Below are positions 29,671-39,384 of a stretch of 64,000 nt of DNA, piece by piece (the stretch's first letter is position 1; each line of letters begins with the position of its first letter). The position numbers and the translations under genes are program-made. Source of the DNA: Bilabrum cf. latius (Eukaryota; Bigyra: Bicosoecida; Bigyra; Bicosoecida); assembly GCA_965178125.1 (NCBI GenBank), contig OZ237736.1, positions 124,001 to 188,000 of the forward strand, written 5' to 3'. The notes below the pieces were generated by a model that had not been told where the DNA came from, ran no database searches, and was given only the letters and a program-made list of their open reading frames with translations.

Positions 29671-29730
29671 GCGCCCAGAATTGCGACAATATATCTTAAT
29701 ATCCTAATATATTACCGCAATTTCGGGCGC
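29671..29730 (+). repeat. dispersed hairpin R17
   Basis: Counterpart of R3. Confidence 0.75.
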
Positions 29731-29964
29731 TAGTATTATACTATACCATATTTAATTATCCTATATTTTCCATTTAATCTAGTGATTAATCATTTCAAAG
29801 TAATACACTTGACATAAACCAGTTCATTGAGTCATTTTAAAGTCATCGTCAAAACATTTATCATTTTTAAGTTATCCCGCTTTGTATTCCTTTATATCAT
29901 ATACTCAAACAAAGGACTTTAACATATTTAAAGAATTATGAAAAATAAAAATCAATACACCTAC

Positions 29965-30023
29965 GCGCCCAGAATTGCGGAAATATATCTTGAATAGCTA
30001 TAATATTACCGCAATTTCGGGCG
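29965..30023 (+). repeat. dispersed hairpin R18, core replaced
   Basis: Counterpart of R4 by position, but the core reads GGAAATATATCTTGAATAGC, which is the reverse complement of R14 of the same element rather than of R4 type. Flanks are unchanged. Confidence 0.75.
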
Positions 30024-30360
30024 ATAGATTAAAGGATGTATTTTTAAGGGGATACCCTTATATTTGAAGTTTTGAAGAGATGACATATAAAAGACTTTAT
30101 AAAGTGATTAATATCTCCTTCTAGTTATATTTAAATATTCAATTATTTAAGTATAGATTGACAAGTAATAAAAAAAGAGATAAATTAAGTTGATATATTA
30201 GTTTAGTTTTATTTATTAATTTAAATTTTTCATTGGAAGTATTAAAAAGACTTTAATACTTCTGTCAATCTCTTTAAGTATTTATTTAGTTATTTTCTAA
30301 AGTGGTAAATGTCAATTGATACTTAAAACCAAATCATAATATAAAACTCAATACACCTAC

Positions 30361-30419
30361 GCGCCCAGAATTGCGAACATATATTCTTAAATGACTATAT
30401 ATTTCCGCAATTTCGGGCG
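30361..30419 (+). repeat. dispersed hairpin R19
   Basis: Counterpart of R5, 202 bp before the terminus. Confidence 0.75.
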
Positions 30420-30620
30420 GGCATATCCTAAGACTTAGGCTAGGGATTCACTCAACAGATTAAGTAAAGTAAAGGTCTAACAGATAGACATTAACGGCGC
30501 GAAGGTATTAAATTAGGTAGATATATGAATAAATAGCTATTAAATTATTATGTTCAAGTGAAGGACATTATGAAGGACTACGGCTTAAGATGTTGTGAAG
30601 TGGTTAATATTGACCTCTTA

Positions 30621-30721
30621 TGTTATCCGCCAAAATGTGGAGTTATGATAACTCTATTTCTACTATATAGTAGAAATAGAGTTTACTTATATAAAAACTA
30701 CACACATTTTGGCGGATAACA
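30621..30721 (+). repeat. palindromic terminus of element 2
   Basis: Same 101-bp nested palindrome as at 5940-6040: 18-bp outer arms starting GTTATCCGCC and a perfect 34-bp inner palindrome. Host sequence begins with CGGGCCACAC. The left end of the element, which should carry the partner terminus, is absent at 15779. Confidence 0.9.
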
Positions 30722-30818
30722 CGGGCCACACAATATGTGGCTGCATCGTTGGGCTCAACGCTGCGTGGAATGATTAGGATGAATGCTAGTGCACTGTGCA
30801 AACCTAAACTTCATGCAG

Positions 30819-32369
30819 TCAGCACCTACTGAAGGCCAGCGTCGCGTTGGAGCCCCCGAACCCGAACGAGTTGCTCAGCCACAGGTCGGTCCTTGGCTGC
30901 ACCTCCCCTGCGCCCTCCCCGTGGCGCTAGCCCTCCACATCACCGTGGGCGACAGATCCACGTGCCAGCTTGATCCCATCCACCCCGCCCTCATCCACCC
31001 CCTTGAATTCCTCATCAGGCACCTGGAAATTCGCAGTCGGCGGCGTCCACCCCTCCTGCACGCTGAGGGCGCTGATGGCCGCCTCCAGTGCGCCCGCGGC
31101 CCCGAGCAGGTGCCCGGTGGCTCCCTTGGTGCTGCACACCGCAGCAGGGAGTGAATCCTCCTCCCCGCCGATCGTGAGGTACTCCCGCGAGTCGGCCGCT
31201 GCCTGGGCCTCCCAAGGGTCAACGACATCATCACCTCTATCGCTGCTGTCGCCTCCCCCAGTGGACTGTTCAGTGGACTGTTCTGCCAGCCTGGCGGGCC
31301 TCCCATTCACCAGCGACTGGATGGCCCGAAGCTCCCCCGCATCCCCGAGCGGTGTCCCCGTCGCATGCGCGTTCACCGACCGCACCCTGACCCTGGATCC
31401 AGCCAGCGCAGCCGCGTCCCTGCACGCGGCTCGCATGCTGGCCAGGGCGCCCGCCCCGTCGGGTCGAGGCGCGGTGACGTGGTGCGCGTCACTGGACATG
31501 CCGTACCCTACAAGTTCCGCAATGATCGGGGCGCCGCGCATTTCCGCGCTCTCCAGTGTCTCCAGCACGAGCACCGCAGCGCCCTCGCCCAGCATGAATC
31601 CGTTCCTAGACCTGTCGAAGGGACGGCACAGCGAGGCCGGGTCGCCGGAGTCCTCCTGCGGGGTGGCAAGCGCCCGCGCCTGCGAGAAACCAGCGATGCT
31701 GAGAGGCTCCACCGCGGCCTCCGTCGCTCCCGCCACGGCATAGTCCGCCATGCCCAGCTGCAGCCACCTTGCCGCGTCACCGATGGCATGGGAGCCAGTG
31801 GTACAGGCCGTGCTCGGCGCAGAGCTCGGGCCCCGGAGGCCGAACCGCATGGACACGTGCCCGCTCGCCATGTTCGTCAGCACTCGGGGAACAAAAAAGG
31901 GAGACACGCGCCTGGGCCGGCCTTCCTGCACCAGCGCGTGGGCGGCTGCGATTTCTGGCATCGGGCTCATCCCAGTCCCGACGCACACGCCGCACCGCTC
32001 CGAACGGAAATCTTCGTGCGACAGAAGCTTGCTGTCATCAAGGGCCATGCTAGCAGCAGCCATCGCGTACTCGATCGCGGGGACTCCTTTGATGGTTCGT
32101 GTGTCTTCCCGGCGCAACCAGTCCGCGGGATCGAAGGTCTCTAGGCCAAGCGATGAAGCTCGCACGTCCGTATCATCGCCTCTTCTGGGAACCGTGGCGG
32201 CTATTTTAACGTGCGAATTTTCAAATTGTACGCCTACAAGTTCCCTACCACCCCTGGCGCCCATGTTGAGGTTGTCCAGAACACGCGTTGAGCCAAGTCC
32301 AATCGGGGACACTATACCAACCCCGGTCACTACCACTCGCCGTAGCTACGCTGCCAGTGCTCTTTTCAT
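30819..32369 (-). CDS. 3-oxoacyl-[acyl-carrier-protein] synthase (KAS I/II, FabF type)
   Basis: 516 residues, TGA stop; two TAGs read as Gln (RALAAQLRRVVVTGVG at the start and DVEGQRHGEG near the end). Without this reading the C-terminal LSNSFGFGGSNATLAF would be lost. The thiolase-fold triad is visible: Cys in PSTACTTGSHA, His in VNAHATGTPLGDAGE and His in STKGATGHLLGAAG. It condenses malonyl-ACP with acyl-ACP in type II fatty-acid synthesis, probably in mitochondrion or plastid; the N-terminus is short for a transit peptide, so an upstream exon is possible. An acidic insert lies at STEQSTGGGDSSDRG. Element 2 ends 97 bp past its stop. It is divergent from the methyltransferase gene. Confidence 0.93.
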
Positions 32370-32489
32370 GTTGAACTAGAGCTCAATTTTCGCTTGAATG
32401 GGAGGAACCGCCAGAAATCGGGCGGTTTGACGCGATTCGGAGCCCAGAGGCGGCAAATGCAACCACAAACGCAAGCATAAACGCACGGC

Positions 32490-34559
32490 ATGGATGCGGT
32501 AGATTCTATTCGAACGGAGTTTCCGCGGGAGTGGTAGATTGTTAGTGATGCGTCTGGTCGTGAACTTTTGGAGAGGCCAGCCGTGAAGCGCATTAAACAG
32601 CTTGGTGGCGAGGCAGCCACAGACGACAGCACAAAGTCACTTGCAGTCAAGCTCCTCAAACTGCTGCGAAAGCCTGTCCGTGCAAAGGCGACTGCTCACA
32701 GATCAAGTCGAACAGGTCGGTTGTGGAGCTCGCTGCGCAGCGCAATTTTGAATGGAAGCGTGGAACGAGACGACACAGCCAGGTACCCATCCTTGTTTGC
32801 CCCACCAAGAAGCAGATCTTTGGTCGAGCCGGAAACTTCGGCATTGAGCAGGCTTGGTGTAATAGCAAAATAGGATGAACTGCGGGCGTCCCGCCGTGAT
32901 TTCAGCACCTCTCATGCCCGCTCAATTCTGGCGGCACATAGGCCACCGGAACTTCCACCACCCGATTGCTTACTGCCGTAGGATGGTGGCGCGTCTGAAG
33001 GGTATACAATGTATCTGCGTGCCGCATCCTCGGTCGAGTCCTTTGAAGTGATCCCGAGGCACAGGCGCCGCGCGATCACCCTGCAGCAGCTAGCGAGCAC
33101 CATCCCATCCAAGAAAACGAGCACGACTCCCGCAGCAGGTGCCTCCAGCAGCCGTGCCAGTGGGGGCGGGGAGGCAGTAGCCATTGATAGTGCCTCCATA
33201 GATGCACAGAGCAACGGCAAATCTGCAGCACCAGGCGCTGCCAGACCAGCGCATGCTCCTTCTCCATTGGATGGTGCATCGGATGGCAGTGCATCCCGCG
33301 CCGGCACCAGAGCAGTCGACAACACTGGTAACGTGCGGGTGTGGCCCGCGGAGGAGGCCCTGGCCCTGCTGCTGCTCCGCTGGTGCACCGCACTGCGGGG
33401 CAAGCATGTGCTGGAGCTGGGGGCGGGCAAGGCTGGGACTGCCGGCCTGGTGCTTGCGTCCACGGGATATCCCGAGCGAGTGTGGCTGACGGACGGGAAC
33501 GCAGACGCGGCCAGGGCGCTGGTGACATCGCTGCGGGTCGGACAGGTGCTGCGGCGAACGCACCGGAGCGATGATCTTGCATGTAGTGGTGCTGGCGCAA
33601 GTGCCGACACTCTGGCTGGTGAGCAGGGCACCGTCGCAGTTGAGTGCAAGGGCAAGGGCAAGGGCAAGGGCAAGGGCAGTGCTGAGGTGCTCCCAGCCGT
33701 GGAAGGGAAGCACTTAGGAGCGGAAGCAGTGGGTCAAGGATCAATCGGAAGCAGACCAACCAGTGCAGCCAATGCCCCGCCACAGCCTGATTTGTATCCA
33801 GTCTCTGCCACCAGTGATGCTGCTACCGCTGCCGCTACCGCAGCTGCTGAGCTGCCGCTGTGCACCCTGCTCGAATGGTCCCACGCGCCGCACTCGGGCT
33901 CTGAAGCTGGAGCAATCGATGCAGGTGTGATCAGTGAAGCCGCGGACGGTCCAACACCAACACCAACACGGGGATCGAAATCATCAGAGGCGGGAGCAGC
34001 CACCGCAGAAGCCACATCGAGAGCCGATGAACCGCACTCGTCACACTTTCCCGAGCGATGGGCATCCTGGGGGCAGGCAGACCTGGTGGTTGGTGCCGAC
34101 GTGACCTTCTTCGAATCGTTTCATGGTGACCTCGCCAGGTGCGTGACGAGTGCGCTAAGACGCTCGCCACAGGCAGCAGCAGCATCGCAGCCCGTGGGTG
34201 CCTCTTCAGGCGAGGGGCGACCCGCGGGAGATGGCTCGAGCGGGGGCTTGATTCCCCGCATGGGTCTGCTGCTGGCACCCAGCCGAGGGGGCTCACTGGA
34301 GCGGTTCGTGGGTGCAGTGCACGGTGGTGCATCTGGGGGTCCATCGGGTGTTGCTGCCTGCAGCGTGGAGGTTGTGGAGGGGTCCTATGCCCCTGGTGCT
34401 GGGGATTCTGATTGTTATGATGCACCGTGGTGGGTGATAGACCTCGCCTGGTTCCTGTCGCAGTGGAATGCTCGGCAGAGAGAAGTGCTGGAGGCAGCGG
34501 GGGCCGAGTACGACGCTGGGCGACACGAGCTGAGGGCAGTCGTGATTCGACTCGTGTAA
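32490..34559 (+). CDS. calmodulin-lysine N-methyltransferase-like protein
   Basis: 689 residues with three TAGs as Gln (PREWQIVSD, VIAKQDELR, CLLPQDGG), TAA stop. Features match CaM-KMT: a GRLWSSLRSAIL helix, VESFEVIP, then DNTGNVRVWPAEEALALLL (about residues 277-294), the SAM motif VLELGAGKAGTAGL (306-319), LTDGN, and later LVVGADVTFFESFH. Class I methyltransferases of this group trimethylate Lys115 of calmodulin. Low-complexity inserts rich in Ala, Ser and Gly (about residues 205-275 and 360-530, with a KGKGKGKGKGKG run) make it about twice the usual size. It starts 120 bp from the divergent KAS gene. Confidence 0.8.
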
Positions 34560-34771
34560 TAAGGGGCGGAAGGCTATTGTCTCTGTGGATAAATTGCAGG
34601 GCATGCATAGGCTCCATGCACGTCGTCAGCCATCAGGCCTCCGCGTTGATGCTGCGTTTCGGCCCGTTTCGGGCAGATTGGTGCATAGCGAACGTTCGTT
34701 TGTGTGGGTTCGTTCTCGGACGAGATCGATCGCAAAACCCACTCCACCGCTAGCAATCTACTCGAAATCCA

Positions 34772-36310
34772 ATGGCAGATGTACAGCTTGACTTCTTTGG
34801 GTGGTATTCTCGCCTGCCGCCGATAACGAAGGCCATGCTGACAGGAGCTGTGGGCTTGACGGCAGCTTGCTCCTTGGACGTGGTGAATCCGTATGCACTC
34901 TACTTCAACTACGACCTCGTCTTCAACAAGCTGTAGGTAAGCGCACTCATAACTCGTGTATACAGCTATAGTTTCCGGCGTGCGCAGTTACAGTTTCGCT
35001 ACTATCTCAGCAAAACGAGACGGCTGTAACGTGGCAGGCCACATCAATTCTCACACAATCCCGATGGGATGCCGTGCGATTTCTCGAACGAACCCTATCG
35101 ATTCTCATGTTAATTTACCTCTCCCCCAACGCAGCTCTGGAGGATCGTCACCACGTTTCTGTTTTTCGGCCAGTTCGGAATAGACTTCGTTTTCTAGATG
35201 TACTTTCTGTGAGTATCGACGCAGCCTAGACCTATCTCGCTTACATACTAGCTGAAACATTATTTGCACCTTTGTTTATCGGGTCTGCTGCCACTTCTAC
35301 CCCGCAGTGTGTAGTACTCTGAAATGTTGGAGGCCTCGTCCTTCGCTGGCCGGAGCGGCGAGTTCCTGTACTTTTTGGTCTTCTCGGCCACGGTCATCAT
35401 TTTCCTGGCTAGGTATTGTAGCGTACTCTTCTTTGGCTCCGCACTATCCTTCGCGATGACGTACCTATGGTCCAGGCGGAACCGCCACGCCAACATGGCT
35501 CTCTTTGGCTTCATCGGTTTCCCGGCGGCCTACCTGCCGTGGGTCTACCTGGGTTTTTCCCTGCTGCTGCACCATAGCATGGTCACAGACATGATGGGCC
35601 TGGCCGCCGGCCACCTCTACTACTTCCTCTACGACGTGTGGCCGGCGGTGGCCGACTCCCGCGGGTGGTGGTGCCGCCGCCCCTGCAAGGCACCCGCCCC
35701 CTTCTACTGGATCACCGGGAGCGGTGTCCCCGACTCGAGCGACGATCCCGCCGAGCTGATCAACGTGGAGGATCTCAAGCGAGACGACCTGGAGGAGACC
35801 CGGGGCATCCTCAGGGAACAAGGGAGGGTCGCGGAGGGGCCCGATGTGGGCAAGCTGGTGGCAGACGTTGCGCCTGACGATTCTGAGGAGGAGGAGGAGG
35901 AGGAGGAAGGCAATCAGGGTCAGAGCGACTCGGAGAGTGACGATGGCTACGAGACGGGGTCGCAGGCAGGCAGCGAGCTGGAGGAGGAAGAGGGAGGAGA
36001 GGATGAAGGGGACCAGGAGGATTAGATGGGAGCAGGGCATGATTTGCTGCCAGAGCTGCCATCCCTGGCAGCGAGCGCATCTGCACGCGCGGGTGGAAGC
36101 GACTCCCGCGCGGCAGACGCATCGCCTGCAGAAGCTGCACAGGCCGCTGCAGCCTCAGGTGCACCGAACGGTGGTGCAGCGGCAACTGGGCAGCCTAGGC
36201 CGCAGCCAGTGCCGAGAGCGAATCGGGAAGATTGGCAGGCTGCGGGGGTTGCTGCCGGGGAGGTGCTCGGTGCCGATGGGGTTAGTTATGCAGATGACGA
36301 GTGGGGCTGA
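34772..36310 (+). CDS. Derlin (DER1-family ER-associated degradation protein)
   Basis: Three exons: 34772-34936, 35135-35208 and 35308-36310, with introns of 198 and 99 bp (GTAAGC...CAG and GTGAGT...CAG). The joined protein reads LPPITKAMLTG, DLVFNKLQLWRIVTTFLFFG, FVFQMYFLVQYSEMLEASSF, then YLWSRRNRHANMALFGF, AAYLPWVYLGFSLLLHHS and LAAGHLYYFLYDVWP, the full Derlin rhomboid-pseudoprotease core. Three Gln codons in the core are TAG (34934-34936 at a splice edge, FVFQ and LVQY). Derlins retrotranslocate misfolded ER proteins. The C-terminal tail is long and very acidic (EEEEEEEEGNQG), passes a TAG (QEDQMGAGHD) and ends in TGA. Confidence 0.93.
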
Positions 36311-36471
36311 TGGATCCGGAGTCTAAAACAAATACGACTGGTTAGCGGTTAGCTCTAGGCCTAGATCAAGTTTCGTTGCGTGATGCATGTTGCAGTCCAA
36401 AGAGGTGCATAGCAAGACACATTCGTGCGACCAGCGTTCGTTCATTCACTTGATGCTTCACCACTGGCCTT

Positions 36472-39384
36472 TCATCCGAGCGTCGGCTAGCTCATCCTCA
36501 ACAACTCAACGTCCCCCCCCTGGATGCCAACGGCAGGCCGCATCCAATGGATGGGTCGGGGCACGGGGTTGCCGTTGCTGCCTTGTCTCCCGGATGGGTG
36601 TGATACCGTGCCCCGCGCGCTGGAGATGATCCTCTAGTTCTTCCTGCCGCCGTGTCCTTTCTTGCCCGGTCCACTATTCTCTGGCCCGCGAGCACGCAGC
36701 GCTGCCTCCGCTGGTTGCATGGTTCTATTGGAGGTGCCCGCTGGAGACCTGGGCTGCAGCACCTCAGCGTCAACTGCGGCACCCGGCAGAGGAGCGTGCC
36801 AATCTCGCGACCCACGCCTGCCTACCACATGCGCCTGATACCCAGGGCTTGGACCCTCTGGCTGCGTTCCCCTGCTGGTTGACCCCACGGTGGAGACGGC
36901 GGGGGAGCCCCTGGAGGGTGGGGATAGCGACAGGCTCGCCCTTCTTGCTCTCACGTTCCTCCTCCTCCTCCGCCTCCTGGATTTGTCTTCGCCCCTGGTG
37001 TCTTCTCCGGTGCTGCCGTGCTCGAGCACCTGGCTGGTGTCGCGGCTCAGCTGCGACAGCCCCGGCTCGAAGGATACCGACACCCTGCGACGGCCGTGAG
37101 AACTGCCGTGTCCCATCGGCTGCCGGGAGCTCGAGGCACTCGCCAACGCTGACTTGGGCCTGTTTCTTCTTGCACCTGCTGTAATATCTGCGCTGCATGA
37201 GGCGGGTCGCGTGTCCATGGAGCCAACCGCGAGCAGGTTGACAGAAGAGGGGCGGAAGTGGGGCTGCCAGTGGACAGCAGGTCCCCCTCCCGGGACCGTG
37301 AAGAAGTCTCCACTGCTGTCCGGAGGGACCATGCTCGCGCCCTCCACGCTGCGAGAGTGCTGCATGGCCGTAGCTCCCCCATGCATTGACTCTGTCTTGG
37401 AGGCCTCGAGCTCAGATCGGTTGTTCCCATTGCTGTCGACAGGAGCCCGCGCGTGTTCACCATCTGTGTGATGACCCTGCATGTACTTGGTGCCTTGCGT
37501 ACCACCCATACTGCTTGTGCTGCTGTCCACAGTACCTCTGCTGCTGCCGCTACTAGAGGCACCACCTCTCCCACTCCCCTCAGGCTACCTGTTCGCTTCC
37601 TCCCCTTCCCCCCCTGCCTCCTCCTCGATCCCGTACATTGCGCCCATCAGGCGAGGAAACCAGACAGGGGTGGGATGGAACCCCGGCGTGCTCTGAGGAT
37701 CGTCACAGTTTTCGCTGGTTGCTTCAATTCGTAGGCTGCCCTCGTCCTCGTCTTCGCCCTCGTCCTATTCCTCGTTCTCGCCACCGCTCCATTCATCGCT
37801 CGAGGTGCTGGTCTGGCTTGCAGGTGGTCCTTGCCTCTCGTATTGGACCCTTGCTTGGGCGTGCTGCCACCCACCGCCTTCCTCTGTGCGATCATAACTG
37901 TTCGTATCACCCCAGTCTTCGTCCACCTGCTCCACTCTATCCTTCTTTTTCCTCTTTGTCTTCTTTTTCTTTCTTCTGCGCCCGACCCCACCAGGCAGCC
38001 GCAGCCTCGCTCCCATAGGCACCTGCAATTGGTCCAACTCCTGCAGGTGCTCCATGCGCCGCACCCTACGAGCACCCAGGGCGGCCCGCTCCAGGAGGCC
38101 CCGCCGCGTGCTCACTCGCGCCTCTTCATACACGCAAGCCGCGCCCCGCACGAACGCGTGCACTTTTTGCATGGCGCCTGCGCTGCCGAGCCCTCGCAAG
38201 TCCAGCCTTGGGGTGTGCGATGGCAGCGTCTGCAGCCGGGGGTATCTCGCGATCGATCGTGCTCCCTGGCTGCTGACCGGCCGCGGGTTCGGTTTCGCCG
38301 CCCTTGGGCGAGCAGGAGAGGAAGCAGCTGCTCCGGCCGACCCACCCATTCCACCGCGTGACAGCGGCATGGCTGATCTCGGCCTTTGTCTCTGCACCTT
38401 TCGGACCGTCTTGCCTGCCTCTCGTATTGCTTTCCGGGTGGCCTTGGAGCCCCTCTGCTTTCTCTGCCTCCGCTTGAGCTTCCTGGCGCGAGCTTCCTCC
38501 TGCGCCAGCATGGCTTCCCGCGCTTCGTGCGCCGCAGATCCCGCGCGCATGAATCTGCGGGCGGCCGCAAGGCTAGATTTCTTGTACCCTTCAAGATTCA
38601 GGTATCCCTGGGACCTGGCCAGCCCTTCGACATCCATGGCGCGAGCGGGTGTGAAGGTGGATGGTGCCCGGTGAGATCTAGCGGAGTCGGCTCCAACGGA
38701 CGCAGGACCCGGGCGATGAATGGCCTTGCTGTTTCGGAGTAGAAGAGTGTCTAGCATACGTTGCTTTCGCTGCTGTGCTCGCCTGGTGCGGGTGCGGGAG
38801 CTGCTGCGAGCCTGGCCGAGCGCGGGCGCGCCTGCGCCACCTGTGCTGCTCGAGCGCTCCCACACGTGCATGCCTTGCAACTCGACGGATTCCTCAGAAT
38901 GCACCCCGAGGTGCATGTGCCTGGTTGAATTCGGTGTGGTCGTAGCAGTGGCAGGGAGCTCAGGTGGAGCGTGCGGCTGCAACGGTTGATCCGCATTGAT
39001 ACCGTACTTCCACTCGGAGAAATCGACAACAAAGCCATTGTTTATGATGCTATCATCAATGGAACTGTCTTCCTAGCGGTGCATAGCACTGGTGAGCCTG
39101 GCTGGAGCCTGCCCAGCTTCGAGGCGCATCTTCTCGACGGTGGCACTCTGCAACATGGACTCGATCTGCTGTCGCAGGGGGCCCTTCTCCTACTACTGCC
39201 ATTCCATGCTGTTCTCAATCGCTACAACTTGCCGATTTCGTCGAAAGCATGGTGTGAAAGCTCTGCGAGCCGAGCACGAACTTTTGACCCGGCTCATAGA
39301 ACGTTCGGGGCGGGTTCGTTCATCCGTTGGGCCAAACTGTTGCAGCGCACTGCTCAGTATGTAGTTGATTCCTGAGCCCGACAT
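36472..39384 (-). CDS. large low-complexity basic protein, 970 aa, unknown
   Basis: A single frame from ATG 39382-39384 to TGA 36472-36474 if about seven TAGs are Gln (for example SMEWQQQEKG with two adjacent TAGs, AMHRQEDSS, NEEQDEGED, GRKNQRII). The N-terminal 150 residues contain helical segments (QQIESMLQSATVEKMRLEAG). The middle is Arg/Lys-rich helical (EARARKLKRRQRKQRGSKA) followed by KKKKTKRKKK. The C-terminal third is Ser/Gly-rich with PRSRGS-like patches. Possibly nuclear or cytoskeletal; no family recognised. The ATG overlaps the ATG of the divergent gene at 39383. Introns cannot be excluded. Confidence 0.6.

Larger units (their letters stand above)
29336..30620. other. AT-rich non-coding end region of element 2
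   Basis: As in element 1, no coding frame is supported. It holds hairpins R16-R19 and the GAAGTATTAAA/TTTAATACTTC inverted repeat. Conservation of about 1.3 kb of non-coding sequence in both copies may reflect function or simply recent duplication. Confidence 0.6.
28634..30721 (+). repeat. right-end duplication, copy 2 (matches 3897-6040)
   Basis: Collinear with the right end of element 1. It lacks two of the three 28-bp units, and hairpin R18 has a different core from R4. All other spacing is identical, so the two insertions are young relative to each other or are kept alike by conversion. Confidence 0.9.

Noticed and set aside
32912-33783. Minus-strand frames up to ~250 codons opposite the methyltransferase
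   Set aside because: Pro/Leu/Ser-rich shadows of the Ala/Gly/Ser-rich inserts of the plus-strand gene.
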